Origin: Candidatus Poribacteria bacterium
GTDB taxonomy: Bacteria; Poribacteria; WGA-4E; UBA9662
DNA length: 58,074 nt
Direction: 5' to 3'
Assembly: GCA_030748495.1 (NCBI GenBank)
Contig: JASMLX010000028.1
Coordinates: 1 to 58,074, forward strand
The notes under the pieces were generated by a model, which had not been told where the DNA came from, did no database searches, and worked only from the letters and a program-made list of their open reading frames with translations. Positions 26,816-36,720 of the stretch are shown one piece after another (within the stretch, counting starts at the first letter, position 1; each line of letters opens with the position of its first letter). The position numbers and the translations under genes are program-made.

Positions 26816-28312
26816 ATGCGCTTTGAGCGATTTGTGGCGGGACGGTATTTAAAGTCTCGGCGAAAACAGTCTTTCATTTCGATTATCAGCTTAATTTCGG
26901 TAGGTGGCGTTTCTCTTGGTATTGCCACCGTGATTCTGGTCGTTTCGGTAATGAACGGATTCGAGCAGTCGCTAAAGGACAAATTGTTAGCCAACGAAGC
27001 TCACGTGTTTGTTCGCTCGATGGGTGGTTTTTTCAAAAACTACGATCAGACGGTCCAGCAGATAAAACAGGTTGATGATGTCGTTGCCGCCTCGCCGGTG
27101 ATCTACAGTCAACTGGCACTTCAGCCTAAAGGATCGAAGAGAATCGAAGGAACAATCTACGTGAAAGGGATAGACCTAAAGCAGGAGGACAGTGTAACAG
27201 GATTTTCAGAGTATGTGATCGGATCGGTTGATTTTGATGATCCTGAGCTAATCTCGGCTGCGCAAAAGAAGTTATCCAAGCGAGAGACACTCAAAGGGGG
27301 CATTATCTTGGGTTATAATGTCGCCAGCCAAAAAGGGCTATTCACCGGTGACATCATTAGACTGATATCGAAGATGGAACCTAATCCGGCTAATCCCAGT
27401 ACCTTCTTCGCTGATGTCAGCAACTATGTGGTGGTGGGCTTGTACCAATCGGGACTCCACACCTATGATAACGCCTTTGGCTTTGTTTCGCTGCTAGCCG
27501 CACAGGACCTCTACAATCGCAGCGAACAGGCCAACTTAATTCAGGTTAAAGCCTCCACGCCAGAGATAGCTGAAACCGTTGCCAAACGAATTCGAGAGCA
27601 AATTAAGTTTCCAGGTGGTGGATTGAAAGGCGTTCCTTTAACGGATACCTGGATGAAGCAGTATGCACCACTTTTTGAAGCAATGAAACTGGAAAAGATA
27701 GTAACATTAATTATCGAAGCTTTGATTATCTTGGTCGCCGCTTTCAACATCGCTAGTACTCTGATTATGATGGTGATGGAAAAAACGCGGGATATTGGTG
27801 TTTTACGTGCTCTTGGAGCCTCCAAGCGTCAAATCTCTAAAATCTTTATCTCTCAAGGGATTTTAATTGGTGTCTTAGGTGCGATGATTGGAACGGTACT
27901 CGGCATTGGACTCTGTTTCCTGCTGGATCTAGAAAATGATCGGCCTTCATACTGGCTCGCACTAACGATTATCCTACCTGTCGCCTTACAGATCTGGATA
28001 TCGATTACCCGTTCGACTAAACCGGTTCGCTCAACTGCCCCCATAAATGGGCAAGAAGACAAGGCCGTCTTCTTCAAGATTGGGATTCCGGTCTTGTGGA
28101 TTTTGGTTGTCACATTTGTTCTCTACTGTGTGGTCCGCCCAATTCAAATTGATAGTCGTGTTTACCAACTTAGCCAACTAGCGGTGGAGATCGACTGGGT
28201 CTATGTCCTGTTCATCAATTTCTTGTCGTTTTTCATCTGCTTGGGGGCAACGCTATATCCAGCTTGGCAGTCTTCTAATTTGGTTCCTGTTGAAGCCTTG
28301 CGGTACGAATAG
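26816..28312 (+). CDS. lolC: Lipoprotein-releasing ABC transporter permease (LolC/E-like) with extra membrane insertion
   Basis: 498 residues. It starts like LolC/E: FERFVAGRYLKSRRKQSFIS, then ISVGGVSLGIATVILVVSVM (helix 1), a large periplasmic domain, EKIVTLIIEALIILVAAFNI, the cytoplasmic coupling segment MEKTRDIGVLRALGASKRQI, and the end LYPAWQSSNLVPVEALRYE. LolC/E with LolD extracts lipoproteins from the inner membrane for transfer to the outer membrane. Usual length is about 410. The extra length is mainly an insertion near residues 374-448, between helices 3 and 4, with two additional hydrophobic segments. LolD follows 24 bases later. Only one permease is present, so it may act as a homodimer. 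Confidence 0.9.
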   Translation: MRFERFVAGRYLKSRRKQSFISIISLISVGGVSLGIATVILVVSVMNGFEQSLKDKLLANEAHVFVRSMGGFFKNYDQTVQQIKQVDDVVAASPVIYSQLALQPKGSKRIEGTIYVKGIDLKQEDSVTGFSEYVIGSVDFDDPELISAAQKKLSKRETLKGGIILGYNVASQKGLFTGDIIRLISKMEPNPANPSTFFADVSNYVVVGLYQSGLHTYDNAFGFVSLLAAQDLYNRSEQANLIQVKASTPEIAETVAKRIREQIKFPGGGLKGVPLTDTWMKQYAPLFEAMKLEKIVTLIIEALIILVAAFNIASTLIMMVMEKTRDIGVLRALGASKRQISKIFISQGILIGVLGAMIGTVLGIGLCFLLDLENDRPSYWLALTIILPVALQIWISITRSTKPVRSTAPINGQEDKAVFFKIGIPVLWILVVTFVLYCVVRPIQIDSRVYQLSQLAVEIDWVYVLFINFLSFFICLGATLYPAWQSSNLVPVEALRYE

Positions 28313-28336
28313 ATCAGATAAGTACAGCGCCATAGT

Positions 28337-29023
28337 ATGATTCGTATCGTTGATATTCACCGTACCTACACTGAGGCAGGCAATGAAATTAGAGTGCTAC
28401 AAGGCATTAACTTAGAGGTTAATGCCGGCGAGATTCTAGCAATTGCCGGAACTTCCGGGGCAGGTAAAAGTACCTTATTGCATCTGATCGGCGGCTTAGA
28501 TCGACCAACATCTGGCGCCGTTTTTTTTGGCAATCAGGATATTTTTGGGTTCGAAGACCGAGAGTTGGATCACTTTCGGAATCAGGAAATTGGATTTGTG
28601 TTTCAGTTTCATCATCTGCTAGCCGAGTTTTCCGCTCGGGAAAATGTAGCACTAGGTGCGATGATCTCCGGCACCCATAGCATGGATCAATCTCTTCAGC
28701 AGGCTGACGAACTTTTGGCATACGTTGGGCTGGAAGATCGACTCGATCACTACCCGACGCAACTTTCTGGTGGAGAACGTCAACGAGTTGCAATTGCTAG
28801 AGCGTTAATTAATCAGCCACGTGTGATTCTGGCGGATGAGCCGACAGGTAATTTAGATCGAAAAACCAGCGGTGGTGTCTTGGACTTACTTTGGGATTTA
28901 AACGATCGGTTTTCTCAGTCCTTGGTCTTGATTACACATGACCATACATTGGCGCAACGAGCAGACCGCCGTGTTCATCTGGTTGACGGTAAAATTTCTG
29001 AAGCCAAACAGATCGCTGAGTGA
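28337..29023 (+). CDS. lolD: Lipoprotein-releasing ABC transporter ATPase
   Basis: 228 residues, a complete ABC ATPase: Walker A GTSGAGKST (about 40-48), Q-loop QFHHLL, signature LSGGERQRVAIARAL, Walker B VILADEPTGNLD and switch histidine LITHDH. Length and the immediate placement after the LolC/E-like permease identify it as LolD rather than a generic MacB-type ATPase. It powers lipoprotein release from the inner membrane. Confidence 0.93.
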   Translation: MIRIVDIHRTYTEAGNEIRVLQGINLEVNAGEILAIAGTSGAGKSTLLHLIGGLDRPTSGAVFFGNQDIFGFEDRELDHFRNQEIGFVFQFHHLLAEFSARENVALGAMISGTHSMDQSLQQADELLAYVGLEDRLDHYPTQLSGGERQRVAIARALINQPRVILADEPTGNLDRKTSGGVLDLLWDLNDRFSQSLVLITHDHTLAQRADRRVHLVDGKISEAKQIAE

Positions 29024-29149
29024 ATTAATATGTTGCAAGTCGATAGTCAGAATCCCATAATCAAGCCTTTCAACTCTGGTTTATGGTTAATAAAGATCCG
29101 GCTCGAACGAGTTGGTGGGATTGGATTTTCCCTCTTCGGGTAAAAATTT

Positions 29150-30019
29150 ATGGAAATTTATATTGATGGTCAGTATTATGCGCAGAATAAGGCTAAAATC
29201 TCGGTCTTCGATCATGGGCTGCTTTATGGCGATGGTGTCTTTGAAGGGATAAGATCTTATAATGGTCGCGTTTTCAAGCTAAACGAGCATCTAGAAAGGC
29301 TTTACGAATCAGCACATGCTATTCTACTCACCATACCAATTTCAATTACAGAGATGGAACAAGCGCTTCTGACAACTTTGCAACGTAATCACCTGAGGGA
29401 CGCCTATATTCGTTTGATAGTTACTCGTGGCGTAGGCGATTTAGGGTTGGACCCAGACAAGTGTCCAACCCCTAGCATAATTATTATTGCGGACACAATT
29501 GTACTTTATCCAGCCGAATACTATGAAAAAGGGCTAGATATTATTACCGTTCCAGCCCGCCGCAACATCTCAGAGGCTGTCAATCCTCGTATCAAATCAC
29601 TGAACTACTTAAACAACATCTTAGCCAAGATTGAAGGGAAACAGGCTGGAGTCGTCGAAGTTTTGATGTTAAACGTAGACGGTCATGTAGTCGAGTGTTC
29701 GGGCGACAATATTTTCTACCTTAAAAAAGGCGAACTGGTGACACCACCAACACATGTAGGCATCTTGGAGGGTATTACCCGCAATGCTGTCATCAACTTG
29801 GCAGAAAAAAGACAGATTAAAGTGGTAGAGAAGGTTTTTACCCGCCATGATCTCTATATTGCTGAAGAGTGTTTTTTAACAGGAACAGCAGCAGAAGTCA
29901 TTCCGGTGGTCAAAATCGACAATCGAGTTATTGGAAATGGAACCCCTGGGACTGTAACAAAAGATCTCATTCACGATTTTCATCAATTGACACAAACTAC
30001 CGGAACCCAGATCTACTAG
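29150..30019 (+). CDS. ilvE: Branched-chain amino acid aminotransferase (class IV, PLP)
   Basis: 289 residues. The family start YIDGQYYAQNKAKISVFDHG is followed by LLYGDGVFEGIRSY, the PLP lysine K149 in RIKSLNYLNN, and ECSGDNIFYLKKGELVTPP and AEECFLTGTAAEVIPV toward the C-terminus. It transfers amino groups between glutamate and branched-chain 2-oxoacids in the cytosol. The sequence matches the short IlvE-like class; D-amino-acid transaminase is an alternative but the pattern favours IlvE. No clear ribosome binding site. bamA begins 53 bases after its stop. Confidence 0.88.
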   Translation: MEIYIDGQYYAQNKAKISVFDHGLLYGDGVFEGIRSYNGRVFKLNEHLERLYESAHAILLTIPISITEMEQALLTTLQRNHLRDAYIRLIVTRGVGDLGLDPDKCPTPSIIIIADTIVLYPAEYYEKGLDIITVPARRNISEAVNPRIKSLNYLNNILAKIEGKQAGVVEVLMLNVDGHVVECSGDNIFYLKKGELVTPPTHVGILEGITRNAVINLAEKRQIKVVEKVFTRHDLYIAEECFLTGTAAEVIPVVKIDNRVIGNGTPGTVTKDLIHDFHQLTQTTGTQIY

Positions 30020-30072
30020 AATTGATAGAGGGGGAAAATTTTCGCCCCTATTCGCCGACCGGAGGTTCGGAC

Positions 30073-32499
30073 ATGATCACGATCTTTTCGAGAACTTATT
30101 TCATTTTATTTGTTGTTTGCTTGACGGCTAGTTTTGTCTGTTTGCCACTCTTATCCCAAGAAGAATCCTCTTCCTCAGAATCGGTTTCCCAACCCCGGCC
30201 AAGTCCTGACAAAACAGCAGCGAAGGATTCGCAATCAGAGACAACAGAAATCAACCCATTAAGCGTTCAAAACATCCGCTTTGAAGGTGTAACTGGTGAA
30301 GAGGCGTTGCTGCGTTCTATCATTCAGACGGCTGTCGGTAAAGAAGTAGACCCGGATCAACTCAGCAAAGATATTAAAAATATAGTTAAGGATACTGGGT
30401 TATTCTCTGATATTTCAGTCGATGTTGAACCTTACGAAAATGGCGGCCTCGAAGTTGTTTTCCGACTGACCGAAAGCTCCAAAATTGAAGGGATAGAGAT
30501 CATCGGTAACGAGAAAATCCGCTACGGTAAAATCAAAGAAGCCATCAACTTCAAGACAGGTGAGATCTTTACCGATTACCTCGCTTGGCAAAATCGACAA
30601 CAGATCCTCAAAACTTACCGTGAAAAAGGATACTATTTAGCAGAGGTGACCACCGAACTTGATCCCGACGAAGATAGTAATACGGTTATTTTAACTTTTA
30701 ACATTAAAGAAGGAAAACGGATCAAGATTCAAGAGATTAACTTCGTTGGAAGTAAGGGGCTAGCCCAAAAGAAACTGGCTCGCCAACTCAAAAACAAGGT
30801 TGGAAAATACTTCGATGAAAATGTGCTGGAAGAAGACCTAATAACACTCAACTACTTTTATCAAGATAGCGGGTATGCCCAGTCGCAGGTACTTGGTTAC
30901 GATAAGCATTTTAACGAGGATAAGACAGGTTTAATTCTCGATATTAAAGTTGATGAAGGGGGCCAATATAGCGTTGGCGAATATAAAGTCGAGATCCGTT
31001 TTTCGGAGAAACCGGCTTTCCAAGAATCCAAGATCAAAGAAATGATGGATCCCGCAGAGGGTGAAATTTTCAACCGTGGCAAATTTCAGAAGTCGATTGA
31101 TAAGATTACTGAACTGTATCAAGAGGAAGGCTACCTGCTAGTTGAAATAGATCCGGCCCCTAGTTTCGACGAAGAGAGCCAGATTGTCGACATTATTTTC
31201 AACATCAGCGAAGGTGATGTAATTATCATCGACAATATCAAAATTAACGGACTGCTTAAGACTAAAGAGAGAATCATCAGTCGTGAACTCGATAGGTTGA
31301 ATATCAAGACCGATGAGTTCTTTGATATCCAGAAAATTCGGAAAGCTCGTCAAAGACTATTTCAACTAGGATCAATTACTAACGTTGATTTTATCCCTAG
31401 TGAAGAGGAAGGTCAGCGTCGCGACCTGATTGTCAACGTCACTGAGCGGGATAAAATGGGTATGTTCAGTGTTGGCGGAGGGTATGGGAGTGAAGGGGGC
31501 TTGTTCGGCATGGCGGAGGTCAGCCACTCTAATGTTCTAGGTCGAGCTTACCGGGTTCATCTAAAGGGTGAAGTCGGTACTCGCTATCGTCAAACAGCAG
31601 AGTTCCGGGTCAATACTCCCTGGATCTTGGGAACACCAACCCGACTAAGCTTCAACTTGTACAACAATCGGCGTCGTCAATACTACACCCGAAGCATTTT
31701 GTCTCGCTATGGATATGCTAGTTGGCCGATCTACGAACGGAAAGGGGCTTCGGTTACGATTGGTCGCCCAGTCCTAAATGACTACGATCTATCGCTTCGT
31801 TTCCGAAACGACAAAACTCATACTGAGATCGACTACCTGAAGAAAGAGGACGTCATCTATGATCGATGGACTCGAAGTTTAACCTTCTACCTCTCCAAAG
31901 ACACTCGAGACTACCGGATGAGCCTTAACTACCCGATCAATGGAACCTACAATACTGTCTCCTACGAATACTCAGGTGGGTTATTGGGCGCAGACAGTCA
32001 ATTTATTAAGTATACGGCAGATCTGAGCCAGTACATCAAAACTTGGAAAAATATGGTCATCGCTCTCCATCTTTACGGTGGTTACCTGCAATCCAAGGCT
32101 GATGAGAACGATTATTTCCTGTTTTTTGAACGATATTTTTTGGGTGGTATTGAAACGGTTCGTGGCTACCAAGACTTTGAGATCCTCCCATTTAACAACG
32201 GTGTACCGTCTCTGAATGGGGGAGATAAGTCGTTATATGGTAACATCGAATACCGGATTCCAATTGCACAGCAGTTTACAGGGGTGGCCTTTTTTGATTT
32301 CGGGCAGGTGTGGGATAAACCCTGGGGAGAGTTGCGTCGAAATGACTTGACCTTCAAAACAGGAGCTGGCTTTGGAGTTAGAATGGATCTACAAGGGATG
32401 CTGCTACGCGCTGAGTGGGGATATGGATTTCACCGTGATGATGGTACAGGTGGACGAGGAAAAGGTGAGTTTCATTTCACTATCGGCCCCAGTTTCTAA
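30073..32499 (+). CDS. bamA: Outer membrane protein assembly factor BamA
   Basis: 808 residues from the ATG at 30073, chosen because GGAGG lies seven bases upstream and a signal peptide follows at once (IFSRTYFILFVVCLTASFVC). The open frame extends upstream into the aminotransferase gene but that part is not plausible protein. A Ser/Pro-rich linker leads to five POTRA domains (about 60-430; for example QNIRFEGVTGEEALLRS and IEGIEIIGNEKI), then a 16-strand barrel with the lid-loop motif VRGYQDFEI and a C-terminal strand ending FHFTIGPSF. It inserts barrels such as the DUF5916 protein. Followed by ompH and lpxD, the common BamA-Skp-LpxD order. Confidence 0.95.
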   Translation: MITIFSRTYFILFVVCLTASFVCLPLLSQEESSSSESVSQPRPSPDKTAAKDSQSETTEINPLSVQNIRFEGVTGEEALLRSIIQTAVGKEVDPDQLSKDIKNIVKDTGLFSDISVDVEPYENGGLEVVFRLTESSKIEGIEIIGNEKIRYGKIKEAINFKTGEIFTDYLAWQNRQQILKTYREKGYYLAEVTTELDPDEDSNTVILTFNIKEGKRIKIQEINFVGSKGLAQKKLARQLKNKVGKYFDENVLEEDLITLNYFYQDSGYAQSQVLGYDKHFNEDKTGLILDIKVDEGGQYSVGEYKVEIRFSEKPAFQESKIKEMMDPAEGEIFNRGKFQKSIDKITELYQEEGYLLVEIDPAPSFDEESQIVDIIFNISEGDVIIIDNIKINGLLKTKERIISRELDRLNIKTDEFFDIQKIRKARQRLFQLGSITNVDFIPSEEEGQRRDLIVNVTERDKMGMFSVGGGYGSEGGLFGMAEVSHSNVLGRAYRVHLKGEVGTRYRQTAEFRVNTPWILGTPTRLSFNLYNNRRRQYYTRSILSRYGYASWPIYERKGASVTIGRPVLNDYDLSLRFRNDKTHTEIDYLKKEDVIYDRWTRSLTFYLSKDTRDYRMSLNYPINGTYNTVSYEYSGGLLGADSQFIKYTADLSQYIKTWKNMVIALHLYGGYLQSKADENDYFLFFERYFLGGIETVRGYQDFEILPFNNGVPSLNGGDKSLYGNIEYRIPIAQQFTGVAFFDFGQVWDKPWGELRRNDLTFKTGAGFGVRMDLQGMLLRAEWGYGFHRDDGTGGRGKGEFHFTIGPSF

Positions 32500-32618
32500 G
32501 GCCGACTTGTAAGATATTGGCAACTTTGGCTGGTCTACTTAATTAAATTAGCCTTTAATCGCAAGTTTTGTATTGAAGTAGCGGTCATAGTAAAAATCAT
32601 AATATGGGGAGTGATTTA

Positions 32619-33197
32619 GTGAACAAGTTTTTTAGTCGAATTTTATTGTTGTCTGTATGGATTGGTTTTGTTGCGCTCTGCGCCGAGGCTCAGGATTTTA
32701 AGTTGGGCGTCATTGATACCCAACGGGTAATTGAGGGGTACAAAAAAGCCAAAGAGGCCGATGCCGAGTTAAAAGCGTTGGAAGAGCGACTAAAAACCCG
32801 ACTGAAGGATATGGAGGACGAAATTATCGTTTCGGAAGAACGCCTAACCAAACAAGAACTTTTCCTCGACGATGATGCCGTCCGAGCGGCAAGACAAGAT
32901 ATTCGAATCAAGCAAGAAGAATATCGGCAACGGCTAGAAAACGGGCAACAAGCACTAATTGAGAAGCAAAAGGAACTGCTAGAACCCATCATCGAGGAGG
33001 TTAAAGTGCTAATCGAGGAGATCGGTAAAAATGAGAACTACAGCTTAATTTTGGATCAACGCCTGACCGTTGGTGCTTACTCGATCCCGGTTGCGCTCTA
33101 CGTATCTCCTAAATATGACTTGACAGAGCGGATTATCAATACATTGAACACTAAATACGATCAGCCCCAAAAAAAGGAATCAACGTCCGAAGAGTAG
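32619..33197 (+). CDS. skp: Periplasmic chaperone Skp/OmpH
   Basis: About 192 residues. I prefer the GTG at 32619 because GGGGAG lies seven bases upstream and the signal peptide then starts properly (NKFFSRILLLSVWIGFVALC); an ATG at 32604 has no such site. After cleavage near AEAQ come KLGVIDTQRVIEGYKKAKEA and a long coiled coil, then ILDQRLTVGAYSIPVALYVS, the standard OmpH layout. Skp trimers hold unfolded outer-membrane proteins in the periplasm for BamA. Located between bamA and lpxD, as in many Gram-negatives. Confidence 0.92.
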   Translation: MNKFFSRILLLSVWIGFVALCAEAQDFKLGVIDTQRVIEGYKKAKEADAELKALEERLKTRLKDMEDEIIVSEERLTKQELFLDDDAVRAARQDIRIKQEEYRQRLENGQQALIEKQKELLEPIIEEVKVLIEEIGKNENYSLILDQRLTVGAYSIPVALYVSPKYDLTERIINTLNTKYDQPQKKESTSEE

Positions 33198-33230
33198 AAA
33201 CGTTACATACAACGCCTGACAGACTAACCT

Positions 33231-34298
33231 ATGATTCTGACCTTAGATCAGATCCACCAAATTATTGGTGGTGTTATTTTCGGTGACCGCCAGTTAGAGA
33301 TTAACGGGATTTCTAGTCTTCAACAGGCCAACGCCGGGCAGATCACGTTTTTGGCCAACCCCAAGTACCGTAACCAGATTGACCAAACCTCGGCTTCCGC
33401 TATCATCCTTGGTCAAGATATTGAACCGACAGATCTACTAGTTGAAAGCGGTATCTGTGTAGCTGAGCCTTATTACGCTTTTTTGCAGGTCCACAAAACT
33501 TTTGCCGATGCAGCTATTTCGGATCCGATTGGCATTGATCCAACAGCTCAAATTGGGAAACAGGTCGTCTTGGGTGAAGACATTTCGGTTCAAGCCAATT
33601 GCATCATCGCTAATGAAGTACAAATAGGAGACCGAGCCGTCATTTCCCCTTTCACCTATATCGGTTCAAAATCGAAAATCGGTTGTCATACAAGGATTCA
33701 CGCCAGTGTTACAGTGCGAGAAGAGGTCAGTATCGGAGATCGAGCGATTGTTCATAATGGTGCGGTGATCGGCAGCGATGGTTTTGGTTTCGCTACTTTT
33801 GAAGACCAGCATCATAAGATCCCACAAATCGGCACGGTAGTTATCGAAGATGATGTCGAGATTGGTGCCAATACAACTGTAGATCGTGCTGCGCTGGCTA
33901 ATACGGCAACAGTTATTGGCCAAGGTACTAAAATCGATAATTTAGTGCAAATCGCACACAATGTCGAAATTGGCAAACACTGTCGTATTGCAGCCCAGGT
34001 TGGGATTTCGGGTAGTACCAAGATTGGCGATTATGTAACCCTAGCCGGGCAGGTTGGAATCGCAGGCCACCTAACAATTGGTGATCACAATGTTATTCTG
34101 GCCCGATCGGGTATTACCAAGAACATCCCAGATAACGCAGGCATAATATCAGGATTCCCGGCGCGTTTGCATCGCGATGAACTGAAGGCACAGGCCCAAG
34201 CCCGCCGATCATCCCAAATTAACCGAGAACTTCAGGATCTAAGGCAGCAAATTACAGAGCTTGAGGCAGCCCTCAAACAGAATGGAATAGGGAATTAG
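33231..34298 (+). CDS. lpxD: UDP-3-O-acylglucosamine N-acyltransferase
   Basis: 355 residues. A uridine-binding N-terminal domain (about 1-100) precedes a left-handed beta-helix of hexapeptide repeats and a C-terminal coiled helix. The catalytic region reads [16 protein letters not shown] with [17 protein letters not shown] containing the catalytic histidine. LpxD adds the second acyl chain in lipid A synthesis. It shows the cell makes LPS and has an outer membrane, which matters because the archaeal-type lipid genes follow immediately. Confidence 0.95.
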   Translation: MILTLDQIHQIIGGVIFGDRQLEINGISSLQQANAGQITFLANPKYRNQIDQTSASAIILGQDIEPTDLLVESGICVAEPYYAFLQVHKTFADAAISDPIGIDPTAQIGKQVVLGEDISVQANCIIANEVQIGDRAVISPFTYIGSKSKIGCHTRIHASVTVREEVSIGDRAIVHNGAVIGSDGFGFATFEDQHHKIPQIGTVVIEDDVEIGANTTVDRAALANTATVIGQGTKIDNLVQIAHNVEIGKHCRIAAQVGISGSTKIGDYVTLAGQVGIAGHLTIGDHNVILARSGITKNIPDNAGIISGFPARLHRDELKAQAQARRSSQINRELQDLRQQITELEAALKQNGIGN

Positions 34299-34382
34299 GA
34301 ATCAAAGTTCACTCACGGCTCAGTTTGGAGTATCTGTTTACACACTCGCTATCCCTGAGGTTCCAGATTCTAATAGATCCAC

Positions 34383-35411
34383 ATGCGAGAGCCCGGTCAA
34401 GCTGACAACCATTCGCTTCTCCGGTGGTTTGACTATTTGGCTGTTGTTCGCCCAATGTTACTTTTGCCTGTTTGGACGCAGGTGATACTCGGATATTATC
34501 ATGCGGTTTCACAGCGGGAACCCTTGTTGGCGGTCATACCGATATGGAGACCACCAACACAATTGGTTGAGACGCTGGTACTATACAGTTTACTGGCCGC
34601 CGGTTGTTATATCGTCAACCAGATTTCAGATCGAAAGACGGATGCTGTCAACCAGAAACTCTATTTGATATCTGATGGTCACGTCAAAATCTCTATAGTC
34701 ACGGCAGAAGCGGTGCTGCTAATCGGTAATGGATTGTTATGGGCAATCGTGCGGTTCGGTCGACGAAATCCGATCTTTTTAGCCTTAATTGGCAGTTCTG
34801 CAGTTTTCGGGTTGATTTACTCACTGCCACCAATTCGGCTAAAAGGAAAACCCATACTTGATCTGTTGGCCAATGCGGTTGGTTATGGCGGAATCGCTTT
34901 TTGGGTGGGCTGGACATCTACTGCCTCATTTTCTATGGAGGCGGTAACTCAATCGTTGCCGTACATTCTTTGTGTGGCTTCGGCCTTTATCAATACGACA
35001 CTTCCAGATATAACTGGTGATCAAGCCAGCAGAGACCTAACTACCGGGGCTTTGTTGGGGAAACGGAAGGCGGGTCAGTTGAGCTTGGCGGTTTTATTGC
35101 TTTCAATTATTAGCGCTTATTGGCTACAAAGCTGGTTTGCACTGGTGACGGCACTTATTTGTTTGCCTTTTTTTGTTCGGATGAACCTGTTACTTAGCTC
35201 CCAAGACCATTCGGAAACTATACTTTCTGATGCAGATCCTAAGCCGTCGAATGCTGAAGTTAATGCGATTGTTTTCTCCACCCGGATCGGTATTTTGACC
35301 TTTTCGGTGATTGTTAGCGTGTTGCTACCAATCTATGCGGTGCTATTTATCGGCATAACTTTATTGCTGCGGTGGTACTATATGACTCGGTTCGGAATTA
35401 AATATCCTTAG
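34383..35411 (+). CDS. UbiA-family prenyltransferase (first of two)
   Basis: 342 residues with eight or nine hydrophobic segments. The first Asp-rich motif is NQISDRKTDAVN (N79, Q80, D83, D87) and the second is DITGDQASRDL, together the NDxxDxxxD and DxxxD layout that binds prenyl diphosphate through magnesium, with Q in place of the first Asp. LPPIRLKG fits the usual YSxPPxRLK loop. It does not carry the RPIPSGR segment of digeranylgeranylglyceryl-phosphate synthases, so a different acceptor (quinone, carotenoid-like or lipid) is likely. It is 44 bases before the second prenyltransferase, so a linked role is likely. No strong ribosome binding site. Confidence 0.82.
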   Translation: MREPGQADNHSLLRWFDYLAVVRPMLLLPVWTQVILGYYHAVSQREPLLAVIPIWRPPTQLVETLVLYSLLAAGCYIVNQISDRKTDAVNQKLYLISDGHVKISIVTAEAVLLIGNGLLWAIVRFGRRNPIFLALIGSSAVFGLIYSLPPIRLKGKPILDLLANAVGYGGIAFWVGWTSTASFSMEAVTQSLPYILCVASAFINTTLPDITGDQASRDLTTGALLGKRKAGQLSLAVLLLSIISAYWLQSWFALVTALICLPFFVRMNLLLSSQDHSETILSDADPKPSNAEVNAIVFSTRIGILTFSVIVSVLLPIYAVLFIGITLLLRWYYMTRFGIKYP

Positions 35412-35455
35412 TATACAGGACAAGGCCAATTTCACTAAGTCGTATTTCTAGCTTT

Positions 35456-36310
35456 GTGGAACTTTGCCGACCATTGAATGGATTGATCGCTTTTCTGTCG
35501 GTTTGGTTAGGTGCGTATATCGCCGATGGGTTACCCTTTGCCTCTGACCAGAGTTGGTGGCAATGGCTTGATGCGAATCAATCGGTTTGGCTGGTGGCCG
35601 TGGCTGCGTTTTTAGCCCTATCAGCCGGTAATAGCTTGAACGATTTTTGCGATGTTCGAATTGACCGGATTAACAAACCCAAGCGGCCTATTCCGTCGGG
35701 CCGGGTCAGTCGCCAACAAGCCTTGATCTTCTCACTGATCCTGTTGGGAGGCAGCGTTCAACTCGGCTATCGGGTTAATCAAACCGCATTTTTAATCGTC
35801 GTTGGGGTGGTGGTGACTTTGGTGGCTTACGCTTTTTGGCTCAAACGAACGCCCCTAATTGGTAATCTAGTGGTTGGGGGCTTAACCGCTTTGACATTTA
35901 TTGCTGGTGGGGTAGCTAAAGGAACCGCTCGAGAGGTTCTTCCGTTGGCGATTTTCGCTTTTCTCTTTACGACGGCAAGGGAAATTGTAAAGGACATTGA
36001 AGACTTACCAGGTGACCGGGCTCAATCGGTGGCGACTTTGCCACTGTTGTGGGGGGAACGTCGGGCAATCTCTATTGCGTTGTTGTTGATAGGAGGTGGG
36101 ATCATTTTTAGTCCCATTCCTTACTTATTGAACTGGTATTCCTGGATCTATCTGGTATTAATGATTTTTGGTGTAGATCTGGTATTGGTCTATCTTGGGT
36201 TTCAACTCTGGACTGATCCGACACAACGTAATTGTGCACGTATTCAAAAATGGATGAAATGGAATATTTTTGTCGGTTTATTAGCGGTTTGTCTAGGCGC
36301 AACGATTTAA
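35456..36310 (+). CDS. Digeranylgeranylglyceryl-phosphate synthase-like UbiA prenyltransferase
   Basis: 284 residues, membrane protein. The N-terminus VELCRPLNGLIAFLSVWLGA and the motif NDFCDVRIDRINKPKRPIPS (N62, D63, D66, D70) followed by GRVSRQQAL are the signature of archaeal (S)-2,3-di-O-geranylgeranylglyceryl phosphate synthase. The second motif AREIVKDIEDLPGDRAQ (about 173-190) also matches. The enzyme would attach a second geranylgeranyl chain to geranylgeranylglyceryl phosphate, the second committed step of archaeal ether lipids. A GTG at 35456 is the likely start, without a clear ribosome binding site. The GGGP synthase that would supply its substrate is encoded about 1.6 kb downstream. 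Confidence 0.85.
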   Translation: MELCRPLNGLIAFLSVWLGAYIADGLPFASDQSWWQWLDANQSVWLVAVAAFLALSAGNSLNDFCDVRIDRINKPKRPIPSGRVSRQQALIFSLILLGGSVQLGYRVNQTAFLIVVGVVVTLVAYAFWLKRTPLIGNLVVGGLTALTFIAGGVAKGTAREVLPLAIFAFLFTTAREIVKDIEDLPGDRAQSVATLPLLWGERRAISIALLLIGGGIIFSPIPYLLNWYSWIYLVLMIFGVDLVLVYLGFQLWTDPTQRNCARIQKWMKWNIFVGLLAVCLGATI

Positions 36311-36501
36311 TACCCCCTCTGCTCTCTAATCAATCTCCAAGTTGAAGTCGCTTCACTAGCAAGTTGTGGACAGGCTTAAGTTTACCTTCGACCCAATTAA
36401 GGGGACCAGCTTCGCCAACCTTCAGCCTAAGCTTAATACGGAGGGAAATTGCCGACTGATTCGAGCCGGACATCCCTAACCAGACCAAGGGAAAGACTTT
36501 T

Positions 36502-36720
36502 ATGATTCACATCTACAATGAGCTCTGCAGTTACTGCGGTTCTTGTGTCGCCGTTTGTCCAGAAAACATCATCGAACTGGTGGATCTTCACTTGGAAATT
36601 GATCAACCGCAATGTACGCACTGTGCCAAGTGCATCAAAGGGTGTCCGGTCGGAGCGTTAGCAATGGAATACCGAGATAAAATTTACTATCCTGAATACG
36701 AGGAGCGAGGACTGTTCTAG
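36502..36720 (+). CDS. Small 2x[4Fe-4S] ferredoxin
   Basis: 72 residues with two complete cluster motifs: [12 protein letters not shown] (about 9-20) and [12 protein letters not shown] (about 38-49). It is a cytosolic low-potential electron carrier. The ATG has AAGGGA upstream. Its stop TAG overlaps the GTG start of the geranylgeranyl reductase by one base, so the two are translationally coupled. In Methanosarcina acetivorans a neighbouring ferredoxin is needed with geranylgeranyl reductase for full lipid saturation; the same partnership is inferred here. Confidence 0.92.
   Translation: MIHIYNELCSYCGSCVAVCPENIIELVDLHLEIDQPQCTHCAKCIKGCPVGALAMEYRDKIYYPEYEERGLF

Noticed and set aside
29869..30072. 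68-residue N-terminal extension of BamA
   Set aside because: It overlaps the end of the aminotransferase gene in another frame and lacks a start signal. GGAGG and a signal peptide place the start at 30073.
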